Assembly: GCA_963920525.1 (NCBI GenBank)
Contig: OY986438.1
Coordinates: 73,924,136-73,988,135 of the forward strand
DNA: 64,000 bases
Direction of reading: 5' to 3'
From: Dichetophora obliterata
Lineage: Eukaryota; Arthropoda; Insecta; Diptera; Sciomyzidae
Shown piece after piece: positions 23,520 through 34,949 of this stretch (positions within the stretch are counted from its first letter, which is position 1; every line of letters begins with the position of its first letter). Both the position numbers and the translations under genes were made by a program. The notes beneath the pieces are model-generated. The model saw only the letters and a program-made list of their open reading frames with translations. It had not been told where the DNA came from and searched no databases.

Positions 23520-24225
23520 AATTAAAATAATATGTTTAAAATATTAAATAAATTATTAAAAAAAAGAAAAAGAAAACCCTCATTATTTTTTTTCAGTTGG
23601 AAAGGTAATAAAATGAACTTTCTGAAAATATTTTTTTTTTATTTTTAAAGTGGGGAATACCCTATTTTAATGACTTACAAAATTTGACCTTAAATTAAGA
23701 CTTTTAATACATAAAAAAACTTTTATTGTTTATAAAAAACTCCTTTGTATTGTCTTTTCAAAAATACCTCGAACGTTAAAATCGAGTTTTGTTGAATATA
23801 TGAAAAGTAAGGCAATTTCAATTTTTCTCCCATTTCGACCAAATTTGAATGGTACGTAAAAACTTTAAAAAAAAATTTAAATTTTTTTTACTCAAATCAG
23901 TGTTTTTATTTCATGAGAAGATTCAATTCTAAAAGTTTAAGCAAAATCGGAGGTGGTCAATCCGTAATTTAAGTTTTTTTTATGCGTTTAATTTGGAATG
24001 GCTGATATGTCGATCTAAAACTCAATTTTACTCCGTTTGACTTGTATAATCGTCAAGTTAAATAAACAATTATTATGCAGTTAATAAGTTTTTGAAAGAT
24101 CAGGCTTTTTAAGTAATATTTTATAATTGTTACGCATCACTTAAAAGAATTTTGAAAAAAAATAATGCAGTTAACTGTGTGAATCAGTAGATTTATACTT
24201 TTTTATACAAAAAAATATGGTAACA
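23520..24225. other. AT-rich stretch, no gene seen
   Basis: Long A and T runs and no coding pattern. It ends at the acceptor tract of the exon at 24252. Confidence 0.55.
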
Positions 24226-24251
24226 ATTAATTTTTTTTCTTATTTTTACAG

Positions 24252-24462
24252 CAATTCGCGAATCTCAACGATATTTTATTCCTCCTGTATCCGGAATTCT
24301 TTTCTTATGTTTTTTAATAATGACTTTATCGTTTTTTGGATTTCAAAAAATTCGAACACAAGCTGAGGAATGGAAACAGAAGAAAGAGCATTTTAACAAC
24401 AATATTTATTTTGACGAAAACTTACAATTAATTGCAATTAAATATGCCGAAGTAAAAAAAGA
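24252..24462 (+). CDS. Isolated internal exon of an unidentified host gene, with one membrane segment
   Basis: A long pyrimidine-rich tract (ttttttttcttatttttacag) ends at 24251 and a strong donor (GA|gtaagtac) follows 24462. The 211 bases between are open in one frame: two bases complete a codon, then 69 codons, then GA. The product has IRESQRYFIPP, a hydrophobic stretch (VSGILFLCFLIMTLSFFGF) that should cross a membrane, then a charged helix (KIRTQAEEWKQKKEHF) and an acidic tail. Codon use looks ordinary, unlike the nearby non-coding DNA. I do not recognise the family. If real, the window lies in or beside large introns of a plus-strand gene. Confidence 0.5.
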
Positions 24463-24721
24463 GTAAGTACATTCAATAAAACATAAACGTTTGTGGGGAC
24501 TCAAATAGTACGTAAATAATTTTTTTAAAGAAAGGTGTTCATTACTGAGGTAAGGGCAAAATTCCCTTAGCTTCAATAAAATAAAAAATTGTATTATTAA
24601 TTTAGAGATAATATAAACACACTAGCATTCCCCGGCAAGCGTTGTCCTGCCACTGACCGCCTTACTGTCATATACGAATTTTTATGCTATGCTAATCGAA
24701 AGAAAAATTTTATATATTCTC

Positions 24722-24982
24722 CATTCTTAGTGTAGTTGCCGAAAGTATCCATACAAGCTAAATTACCAAATTTTAGTATAATTCTACCGAAACCGTCCAA
24801 AATATAGAATTTTTGTTGATTTGTGGTCGGTAAAAGGGGGTGTTGCTATAGTGCGACCATGCCCATTTTTAGTACTGTTGCCGAAAGTAACCACAAAAAC
24901 TAAATAACCAAATTTCAGTCTTATACGACCATAACTGTCTGAAATATAGCATTTTTATTGAATTGGGGCGGTAAAAGGGGTG
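24722..24982. repeat. Two-copy tandem repeat, about 142-bp period
   Basis: Copies at 24722-24842 and 24864-24982 share gttgccgaaagta, aattaccaaattt-type sequence, accgtccaaaatatag-type sequence and the ggtaaaagggg end. Flanking sequence (about 24990-25085, ending in cagacagacag) looks like the tail of the same dispersed repeat. The family is not named here. Confidence 0.75.
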
Positions 24983-25392
24983 TGGAAAATTTTTATCCTT
25001 CCTGAAACAAATCGGCTGCCAAAATTTAAGCTCAATCGTTCTAGTACTTTTGGAGTCTGTAAACATCACACAGACAGACAGTGTTTTGCCTTATATATAC
25101 ATATATAGATAGAACATTTATACGTACAGGAACGCTACACTAATACGCATAGAATACAAAAAAAAATACAACTGATGTTGATGATGAAAAATACAATACA
25201 ATACGATGATATTTGGCAGTTTAATTCTAAAGCATAGATAGCCGTTTGTTTTAAAGATATCGAGCCATTACCGCAAAAATTATGTAACCAGCTGTAGTGT
25301 CCACATTATTATTAAAAAATTAAATATAAAAAAAAGAAAGTACCAATGCATTAAAACGCATAGTGTGAAAGATTTTCTCTTAGCGAAGAGAA

Positions 25393-25560
25393 GTGACTCA
25401 TGTCCAAGACATGAAGTCAATGGAAAGTTCTGATTCAATCTTCGGTTGTGAATTACTTTATAAATTGTGGCAACGAAAATTACCAAAACAGTTTGTCGCG
25501 GTCGCCTATAAAGCCATCAGTACCTCGGACACTGAAAAACTCCCTGCTAGCTTTTTGGCT
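25393..25560 (+). pseudogene. Possible Gypsy-type Gag remnant
   Basis: The frame reads THVQDMKSMESSDSIFGCEL then LYKLWQRKLPKQFVAVAYKA and DTEKLPAS. This resembles the PSxLLRxMRxLxxx...LLxxLWLQRLPxxVxAIL block of Gag proteins in some Gypsy clades. It is short, with no supporting protease or reverse transcriptase nearby, and the upstream frame has a stop. I hold this loosely. Confidence 0.3.
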
Positions 25561-25701
25561 GCGCTGGTACGCGTACGCTTGCTTTTACGCGGCTGTGGCC
25601 AGAGTTGCCACACAATAAAACTTTCTCTACCAAATTTCCTAAAAAAAATTAACAATATGAAAAAAATTTACCAAATTTTTCTTTTATGTAAAAGTAAATA
25701 A

Positions 25702-27240
25702 ATAATAGATATGCATCTATTTGAATTTTTAAGTAAAATTAATATTTATTACACATTTCATTTACAAAAACAAAATATATAAGCAAACGCTTACATTATG
25801 ATAAAAAACATTCAAATATTAAAATCACATTTTTATAATATCAATTTTAACTATATGACTTTGAAATTCAAACTGAACAAAAATTTATTAATTCAATTTT
25901 TTTAAATAGTTTAAAAGTATTTGCCTCTTTGAATCAAAAATAAATAGGAACTTATTGAATATTATAATTTATAAAGTTTAAATAAATTAAGTAAAATAAA
26001 AGTTTAATTAAAAAATACTTTTTTTCGAATATGAGAGTTATTTTTTACTACGCAAAGTTCTTTGGATAGCATAATGCTATTATTGGTTCTAAAATGTAAC
26101 GAAATTAAAAACAAACTCTGTTAAATCCCAAACCATTCTCACTTGCGATTTTTTTAATTTCAAACTTTATTCCAAACATCTATTACATACAAATCAATTC
26201 AAGGTTAGAAAGCTTCAGAAAGATAAATGGTAATATAGAAATTTCTGACTTTAACAATATAGTATTTACTTGGAGTTAAAATTTATAGGTTTTTAATGAC
26301 GTCTCTGCAAAATTCTTAATGTCAACTTTTATTTTTTTTAAATAACTTACTTTTACGCTCTCATCTGGTTTATAAGTTATAGGGGCCCAATGTTTAAAAA
26401 AATTGATCGGAAAATTTGCTATTTTTTATCTAAGTATGAGTAAAAGACCTATAAAAGACCTATTCAATTAACTATTAACTTAGAAATAAGTTTAGTTTTG
26501 TAATTTTGTTTTTCGTTTTCAGCTTTATGTATCGAAACTTCGTGCAATTTTTAAGTATCACAGTTTTACTTTTACTTTTGTAAAAAAGGAATTTTTTAAT
26601 CGCTTATATTGGCAATAGTAGAAAAATTTGTCTTATTATATATGTGACAATACAATATATTTGACCCTTTTTCTTAGCTTGTTCACTAAAACTTAATCAT
26701 ATCATGTTTTTATTGCGAAAAATAGAGATTTCCAACAGATAAGATTTATTTTTAATTTGAACCTAATATGTTTTTTTTTTATAAAAAAGACAAAACATTA
26801 TTCTTAATACTGGTATAATTTAAGAGTGGATTGTTAAATCCTTAGGGAGCAATGAATTTTTCACGTCAAATAGATTGCAAAAGCGGTCTTTAAATTTAGA
26901 ACACGACATCTTTGACAACGTCATCGGAATGTTTTAAGAAATAGACAACGAACTGACAAGTTTAGACAAATAAACAAGTTAAGAAAAGCACGATACAATA
27001 CGCTGCGCACGTGTAAGTTGCGATTGAAAACTCAGTGCTCCGTACGTATTAATTTCTCTACTCTCAAATTATACCAGTAATAAGACAAATATTTTGGCTT
27101 TTATTTTTAACAAAAAAAAAATTGTTCTAAATTAAAAAAAATCATTTTTTGGATATATCTAATTTTCGCAATAAAAAATAATATGATTATATTTTAGTTT
27201 CATTCGAAAGCTAAGAAAAAGCCGCACATTTCTTGTTAGG
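25702..27240. other. AT-rich stretch, no gene seen
   Basis: No open frame with a family pattern and no clear element ends. A short stretch near 26990-27060 is less AT-rich, but I cannot assign it. Confidence 0.5.
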
Positions 27241-27270
27241 GACAAATTTTTCTAGGATTGGGAACGATAT

Positions 27271-27681
27271 CCCCAAACACAAAATCCCCAAATCAGAATC
27301 CCCAAATCAAAATCCCCATTCACAAAATTCCCGATCACAAAATCCCCAAACATAAAGGCCTCAATATCAAAATCTTAAAATAATACCTAAATTTAGGAAT
27401 TTTCATTTTGTATTTAAACTTTATATTCCAAGTATTTATTTTAGCCTTGTATTTCTCAAATATCTGATAATATATTTCGTACAAGGGAAATACTAATTAG
27501 TTTCAAAACAAAAAGTAGGTTGGAGCAGGCCCAAATATTTCCTATGACTTTGGGGCTTTTGTATTTGGGATTTTGTGTTTGGGTCTTTTGTGGTTGGGGA
27601 TTTTGTGATTGGGGGTAATGCTTTTGGGTCTTTATTAAAATGTTGGGGCTTTTGCGTTTTTGAATTTTGTGAATGGGGCTT
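27271..27681. repeat. Foldback of CCCCAAA-rich short repeats
   Basis: The left arm (27271-27355) repeats ccccaaacacaaaat-type units, and the right arm (about 27550-27681) repeats the complementary atttggggattttgtg-type units, with about 190 bp of ordinary DNA between them. The array could fold on itself. The unit looks like an expanded end of a small inverted-repeat element. No target duplication is obvious. Confidence 0.8.
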
Positions 27682-27689
27682 TCGTAACT

Positions 27690-29671
27690 ATACCATTTTT
27701 CTATCTATGTCAGTTGAACCGTAGCCACAAATAACGTCATAAGCGATAAAATTATAAATTTTGGAAATTGGAAAAAACGTTTTTAATAACGCACTTAGAA
27801 CAATTTGATTTAAATTTTCAAACTATTGGTGTAAGAGTTGTAAAGAAATTTTAATGTTTAAAAAAAATATCCAGATCCAAGCCAGAGCATTTTGAACGGT
27901 AGTAAGAGAAAAAAAAATGCTTGATTCATTTGTCGCTTACAACGTTATTCACAGCGATCCTTTTTTAAAAAAGTAAAATAAAAAAAATTATCGAAAATTC
28001 CTTGTTTTATATTGAAATAAAAAAAGGCGTTTCAAATATTTTTGACTAATGAACCATAAAAAAAAATATGAAAAAAAAATGTTGGTGGCAAATATTGTAT
28101 GGAATGCGGCATATTCGTATTATTTTATTCACAATCATAAACTTTTTTAAAAAATGTTTGCTTGTACAAAAAAAATTTACCAAGACGATAAAAAACTTAC
28201 TATTTTACCAAGTCTAAAATTTTCTACCAAAAATGGTTTTTTTTTCCAAAACAGCAACCATGGCCGTGACTCGTCGGATATGGGTGTGATTCTTGCCAAG
28301 CAGAACTAGCAGCAGCGAACGACATAAATAAAAATCTTATTGTTCTCGATACCCCATACCAAAACCTTAGGAGGGGGCGAAAATTTAAATGGCATAGTAA
28401 GATTTTTTTTCGTAAAATATAACATTTAATAAAACCATAGTTATACACTTAGGGAAAAATCGCAATGTAAAATTAAATAATATCATGTAAATTTTAAGTT
28501 TCTTAATTTTTAAGAAATCATCTTTAAATTCACATTGAATTCCTTTAAATCAAATATGAAAACATTTCATCTCCAATAAGAAGTGGAAAATCTTCAAAAT
28601 AATGGTGACCCACTATAGTTATTATATTCTTTAAAGTGCATCCACTTCGAAATTAAGTTGATAAATAACATGGTTTATATTGAAGTTGTCAGTAGTGAAA
28701 ACGAAGTAGAAAATATTTATTTTAAAGTGGAAGACACTTAAATTTGAAGTTGGATGCATATTTTTGTGTGTATGTGTTCAACATAATTTCGTTGCAATCG
28801 TTTTAATAACAGTTAAGCAAACAGTTATATTTTTCGCTCTATCTGTCTTTCTAAGAGCAACAATGCACTCTGACTTAATTGAAATAATTTCAATTTACTC
28901 AACAAAATTGTCGAAGGTGGTCAATGAATGTCGCTTAAGTTTGTGTGTGCAAATAGTAATAGTAAGTGCAAATAAGTGAAGATTAATAAAAATGAAAAAT
29001 ATTCAATATATTAATGAATTTGGCCAAGTTCTTAACTTGTACACAATACTGTCAACAGTGTGGATGAAGTTACAAATTTGGAAGAAGACGATGAGAGAAG
29101 AAGACGAAGAGTTTCAGAGTGGGTCCAATATAAAGGAATTATTTATAAATGTAATTATTATTTGGCATTTTTGAGTCCATCATCTTTTTAAGATTCGTTT
29201 GTTTTTTAATGAAGAGGAAAATTTTTATGTTATTTGTAACCCCATAAACATCAAAAGATTTTGTAAACATTTTCAATCATATGAAGTAGGTCTAAAAGAC
29301 GAAAGTGTATTAATTTCAAAAATTCTTATTTCACAAGTATTCCTTTGCATTTAAACCAAATGAAAAATGGTAAAACTTATATGAGAAATAAATTTTTATA
29401 ACTACATTTTTTAAATCATAGTTCTCTTGAATGTATTAATGAATGTAATGTATTGAATTATCATATAATTTTTTAAAAAAATTCACCACATTTATTCTAA
29501 TATTTTAATATAAGAACATTTCTATATAAACTAATTTTGATTTATTTATTTGATTTTGTTTCACGGACTCTGTAACCATTCAATATCAAAAATGTTAAGT
29601 ATTTCATTTAAAGTGAAAATCACTTTGATTCATTTATGCAAAGACGTGTAATCAAAGTAGAAAATACCTTA
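27690..29671. other. No gene seen
   Basis: Several short open frames (28224-28448 minus, 28764-28979 plus, 28992-29174 plus) lack homology patterns I know and lie in AT-rich sequence. I do not call them genes. Confidence 0.5.
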
Positions 29672-30086
29672 CTGTGAAACTTAAACAAGAGCGGCAGCGT
29701 TGTTTACCTGTCACAAAATCGTCATGCTAATATTAATTGTATGAAACAAACCATAATAACGCGACGGCAATGCTGAGCGGTTGTAAAATCCAATTTTGAC
29801 AGAGCGTTAGGAAGTGAAGTTTGATACAGAAAACAAAGAAAAATTTGTCGTTTCTGTGAAAAATATTGAAATATGTTGACGATAAATATTTGCTTGCACA
29901 AATGGAGGTAAGAAATTATTTAATAATTTAAATTAGATTGTATTTAATTTCATTTTGTACTAATTACAGAATATAAGTGAAATTTAATTACTAGATACCA
30001 AACACTTTTTGACAATATTTGACATTCAGCGTTAACGCCAAGCGGCTAGCAACGCGCCGCTCAACGCTCTTGTTTAGGTTTCACAG
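29672..30086. mobile_element. 415-bp MITE, Harbinger-like
   Basis: The ends CTGTGAAACTTAAACAAGAG and CTCTTGTTTAGGTTTCACAG are inverted repeats. TTA flanks both sides (29669-29671 and 30087-30089), as in PIF/Harbinger insertions. Inside, an ATG with a donor (atggag|gtaag) near 29908 and an acceptor about 60 bases later hint at a relic of a transposase 5' exon. Confidence 0.75.
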
Positions 30087-30492
30087 TTACTTCAAAGTTA
30101 TAACGCATTTAAAATAAATACGTTAGTATTCCAATTGAATATGCTTCCTCTTTGAATTAAATCTAAATCTACGTTAAGTTAAAGTCGAATACTTATCATT
30201 TTAAGGTGTATAACACTTTAGTTTAAAGTGGAAACAACATAAAACTGAATATATGTGTTTCCACTTTGAATTGAATATTTTCGTGTTTGGTGCCAAATCA
30301 TTCCAAAAAATATTTGAATTGAAGTGGTTACCTTTAATTTTACGTTGTTTTTTAGCTCAGTGTACACATTTTTATACACACATATATGAATTTAATACAT
30401 ATTACAATATATACACAGAAGCCTTTAAATCCATGGAATTAAAAATAAAAATGAAATATTTAATCCTTTAACGGGAAAAATATGTATTGGAT

Positions 30493-31200
30493 TTATTCCA
30501 GTGGATAACGACGTTGACACTTGAGGGCAAACTCGTTAACGAGATCTTCTTTGTTTAACTTTTTTACCATTTCTGGTTCCACAGCCATCAGCATGAAGTA
30601 ACTTAAACGGTCATCTCCTATTGTTGTACGAAGATACGACTTCACTCTCTTTAAAGTGGAGAAAAATCTTTCGTTGGATGCGGTAGTCACTGGCAGTGTC
30701 AAAACAATTCTGTAAATTGTACAATTCTAAGCTCTGTACCATATCTATAATTGATTTTGTTTTATTTTGTTTCAAATATTCTCTCGCCACACTCAATTGG
30801 TTCCTGAGAACAATTTCATCAACGTGGGTGGAATACAGTTTTGAGTGGAAAAATTATATTATTGAATCTTCGGACAAAAATGTTTCCGAATCCGGATAAA
30901 ATGTTTCTAATATATTCAATAGTTCTGTGTTGTCTTGAACAGAAAATTATGAGTACACAATTGTTGCTTTTTTGCTGAAATTCGAATGTTAAATACTGCA
31001 CTGTGAACTCTCGAGGAACTCTATAATAATGAAATCGTTGGTTTCCTCTGGCTCAGACACGAATGTCTTATGAACAAACCACAATCGTTCTTCTTAAAGC
31101 GGTGATGCCACGCAGCTTATAGTACGATAGAATTTTGTCAAAATACGCGGCAACAGTGCTTTTAGAAAAACAGTCGTATTTTGTTTATAAAACTGATTTA
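30493..31200 (-). pseudogene. hAT-family transposase remnant (C-terminal dimerisation domain)
   Basis: The minus-strand frame 30493-30702 reads LPVTTASNERFFSTLKRVKSYLRTTIGDDRLSYFMLMAVEPE, which is the hAT C-terminal dimerisation region seen in ZMYM1-like transposase proteins (TxSxERxFSxLKRxKxYLRxxM). Upstream, in another frame (30611-30796), REYLKQNKTKS and YRIQRKIFLHF continue the protein, so a frameshift lies near 30700. Further upstream homology fades through several stops. No terminal repeats or target duplication were found, so only a fragment of the element remains. Confidence 0.75.
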
Positions 31201-32728
31201 ATCAGAATATTAGAAGAAATACCATCGCCTTTCGTATCGGTGGCGCTCTAGTCCATGACACAAAGACCGATAACGGTTTGAATATTGAACTGTACTTTAG
31301 TCGGGCCAAAATAATATGTAACGTAATAATTATATAATCAGACATATTTTTATTTATAGCATGCAATAAAATTGGTATATTAGTTAAATAAATTTTGTAA
31401 AAATTAGACAAATTTACAAAATAACAGTGTAACCACGATTAGATGGTTTCATTGAATGGATTTATTGAATAATAGCATCAGATCCTTTGTCAATGCCTCC
31501 CCAGCCCTACCCAATTGACGCCGCTGCGATACCCAAACTGTCTACGACTAATCACTAGTCAAATTCAGACTGAATGGAAACAATTAAAAACCGGTAAACT
31601 TTCACGGCAAGTGTTAGATACCCAGAGAGGAACGACCGTCAGCTCTTGGTTTTTATTTACAAGCCGATGTAATAGTGTTATTCCGTCGGCTCTGACCGCC
31701 CACCCACGAATGACTAAATGCCAACCTTGGTGATTTTAGGGTACATTTTGTAAAATCACCCCACAGCTAAGCATAATAACACCGTGCTCATAAGTCTGCA
31801 TCATCAGTACTTCTATCATTTAAATATGCTTCGCTCACCAAAATCAAGGCTAATTGATCACATTTGTAACGAAGCTTCCGGTCTTCCGGGTATATAGCTG
31901 AGGTAAGCTCGCCGGGATTCCGAGGTCCTTACAAAATTTATTAAAATTAAAAAGACGCGTAGGTACAGTTCGATTTCTTTATTGAGGTTTTAACCATTCG
32001 TTGTATGGGACTGCACATATGCAATGTTGACTTATTAGAGATGTAGCGTACACACTCAGTTAATATTCATAACGGGATTTAAAAAAAAAATATTTAGACA
32101 TTTTTTAATAGTTGTTGCCTCCTTTTGTCAAATTGGTGATTTAGTTTGTCCGTCATATTGAGTCGAACAAAGTCTTTCTTACACGTAGACAAAATAAGAG
32201 AATATTTTTAATTATTTTTAAACACAAGAAATATCAAAAAAACGTTCAAATGTAAGTCATATTCTAGAATATAAGATAATTTCTTTAAGCTAATAATTTT
32301 TTTGTGCAATGAAACTTGATTTTCATAAAATAAATGACTGAGTTGCAAATATGAAATATCATGCATTGGAGACATTTTGAAGTTGCATTGCAGATATGAG
32401 GTTATATTGCAGATATGCAATTCCATGCATTTAAGTTTAATTAAAGCTGAAAACTTTTGTAGGGCGCTACTGACGATAAAATTAAAAAAATGTTTGATGA
32501 AGGTGATAACGTATACTTCAGGATAAATCGTACAGAAAGTTCATAGGAAAAACATCCTGAAGGTACCGGGATATAGCCCCAAGGGACATAATCCCAAATT
32601 TCAAATTTGGGGTTATTACAGCTTTAAAAGAGGACATAATCTGTGTGCTGTTGTTGGCTTTGGCAACTTTTCCAGAGCAGATTCTTTGTGATGGTGATAA
32701 AAAGGAGGAAGACTTTGCAGTTGATTTA
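31201..32728. other. No gene seen
   Basis: Mixed-composition DNA with short frames and no recognised domain. The end of the stretch (about 32640-32728) may belong to the Rrp6 fragment that resumes at 33142: read across the MITE target site, the codons CDGDKKEEDFA lead into the Rrp6 frame, but the match is weak. Confidence 0.4.
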
Positions 32729-33141
32729 AGGCTGGATTACCCAAGCGTAAGGTAACGTAGCGTGAGGTTGCCAACTGTCAAGCTAAAATCTGTTTAATGA
32801 TAAATGTGTACAAGTTGTTACCGAAATCGTAACGTGGCGTGACGCAGCGTAGAAGTCTGAAGAAAATAGATTTCTACGCAACGTTACGATTTTTGATAGT
32901 TCGACAGCTGTGGGACAAGCGAAAAATTTTGTTTGTTGTAAATTTTAATTCTATATAAGAAAGGATGCAGTCTTTTATTGAAGAGAAGTTAATAAGCCTA
33001 CTAAAATAAAATAAGTGCCCTGCACTACGGCGCCTGCACTACGTTAGACTACGATTACGGTAATCGCTTAACCTATAGGCAACGTCGCACTACCCTACAT
33101 CCCGCTGCGCCACCTCACGTTACGCCTGGGTAATCAAGCCT
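32729..33141. mobile_element. 413-bp MITE, Harbinger-like
   Basis: The left end AGGCTGGATTACCCAAGCG and the right end CGCCTGGGTAATCAAGCCT are inverted repeats. TTA flanks each side (32726-32728 and 33142-33144). The interior is rich in ctacg/gtaacg motifs and encodes no protein. It inserted directly upstream of the recognisable Rrp6 fragment. Confidence 0.8.
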
Positions 33142-33715
33142 TTACACTTTCTGATGTACATCTATGTGCGCCTAACAAAAGATATCCTAGATGCATCGCA
33201 CAATCAAACAAAGGTTTTGGTGACCATCTATCAACGTAGCACTGAGATCTGTAAGAAGCGCTATGTTAAACATACCATTGGGCCGTATACCCATTTGGAT
33301 ATGTTTCGTGAGGCAAAGCATGTCTTTTATAATCGTCAACTGTTCGCGCTGCACCAGATTTTTACGTAGCACGATAATGTTTCTCGCCTGGAAGATGAAA
33401 GTTACGGCTACGTGCTGGCCAATCATATGATGCTGCAGATCTGAGAAGTTGCCACGTGAAATGCAAGCTTTTTTGGCATGCTGCAATTCGATACCTTCAT
33501 TGGTTTAACAAACTAAGTGCATCAAACTAATTTCGACTATCAAAAAGTGGACTTTAAGAAATTTCAAGGAGGCGCTCAACGAGCTGCAGGAGCAAAGCTT
33601 AAGCCACAGTTAAATGGCACGGTAAGTTGAAACACTAGTTGCTAGTATTTGTTGTAAGAATTATTTTAATCTTTTCCACTTTTAGTCGCTTGCAGGGAAA
33701 CTCAAATAAGACTAA
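33142..33715 (+). pseudogene. Fragment of the exosome nuclease gene Rrp6 (EXOSC10-like)
   Basis: The frame from 33148 encodes HFLMYIYVRLTKDIL, then VTIYQRSTEICKKRY, and LEDESYGYVLANHMMLQI. These match the end of the DEDD exonuclease domain and the HRDC domain of Rrp6/EXOSC10, a 3'-5' RNA exonuclease of the nuclear exosome. A stop falls at 33367-33369, and a frameshift precedes PREMQAFLACCNSIPSLV (about 33450-33505), which belongs to the same domain. The protein then jumps to KVDFKKFQGGAQRAAGAKLK, so the middle is deleted. A donor (cacg|gtaagt) at 33622 and an acceptor (acttttag) at 33685 border a 64-bp intron. The copy thus derives from genomic DNA rather than from spliced mRNA. It is broken and partial. 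Confidence 0.82.
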
Positions 33716-34144
33716 TAGCCCAAACAGAATAGGCATAGCCAACATGTAGCGAGCTGTCGAAAACATAGCCAACGAAATGTTGAGCACAGAATCGAATTTG
33801 TGTTGATAACGCAGATAGAAGTTTTTGCTTACAATATTTTGTTATTTTTTACTAAATTAGTAGATACAGCCTTGCATATAATAGTTTGTTTGTTTTTTTA
33901 CTAATTTGGACTAATATGCTTCAGTCAATTTTAAGTGTTCTAATTTGAACAATGTATTTTGACATTTCACTACCGTTGGCTGCGGGAAAAGTTAAAAGTT
34001 CGTCAACATTTTTGTGTCGGCTGCGTTCGCTACGTGTTGGTTATTTTCATTATGTTCATTTCATAGGGTTGCAAGGCAACCAACTTCTATGTTGACATTT
34101 CTTCTGTTGGCTGCGTGTTGGCTATGCTTATTCTGTTTGGGCTA
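33716..34144. mobile_element. 429-bp MITE, Harbinger-like
   Basis: The ends TAGCCCAAACAGAATAGGCA and TGCTTATTCTGTTTGGGCTA are inverted repeats, flanked by TAA on both sides (33713-33715 and 34145-34147). It lies about 30 bp into the sequence after the Rrp6 intron. No coding sequence is visible. Confidence 0.82.
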
Positions 34145-34147
34145 TAA

Positions 34148-34949
34148 TAATGAAAAATTCAACAAATTATTTACATTTCACCATCACTAGAAGCATTCAG
34201 TGCGCTACATCTATTACGGTGAAACCAAATTACCGCCACAAGATGCGCTCTATCTCTTTCAAGAGCATTGCAGATGTTTTCATTCAATGTTTTGCAGAAT
34301 TTGATGCTTAGGATATAACAAAAATTTACGATATCAAAGAGTATTATTTAAAATTGATTGAATTTTGCACAGTAGCACGCTGGCCCAAAATTGGAGCGCT
34401 CTCCCGAGATTTTTTTTGGTGATAATACGCGCTATGGCGAATTTTTAACCACGATTAGCATAAATACATATCTAAAAAACTAGTATTTCTACAGCCAGCG
34501 TTGACAATGTTGTTGGCATGGTTGCAGATCGGTGGTGCTTATTTCTGACATCTAATGTCGGTGAACGGTAGGCACTAAACCCCTGCACGAGTGCGCTTGA
34601 AATACATTTCAGAACACTGATTTGTGGAGCAAGCGGTGGTTATGTTCGGCTTTCATTAATTAGAACAAACGTAACACTACAGAGACACTACTCGTCGCGT
34701 GAGCAGAGCAAAAACAAAAGAAAACCGAATCAATGTTGTGCTTAAGTCGAAAGAGAAGAGCGCAGCAGAACAAAATGACTTGAAAGTTGTGTGATGAACA
34801 GCAGAACGCTTGGAGTTATGATGTGTTGTTTAGGTTTCATAGTTTCTGCATTTTTTTCTGAAGTAAAAGTTATCTAAAACGCCAAAAAAGGGATTTTCTT
34901 ATTATTTATTGAAATTATAATAAGAGACTTTTTTATTTATTATAAAAAT
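34148..34949. other. No gene seen
   Basis: Sequence downstream of the MITE could continue the Rrp6 fragment for a short way, but I cannot confirm it. The rest is unassigned. A gtttaggtttcatag motif near 34830 resembles the end of the MITE at 29672-30086, so a relic of that family may be present. Confidence 0.4.
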
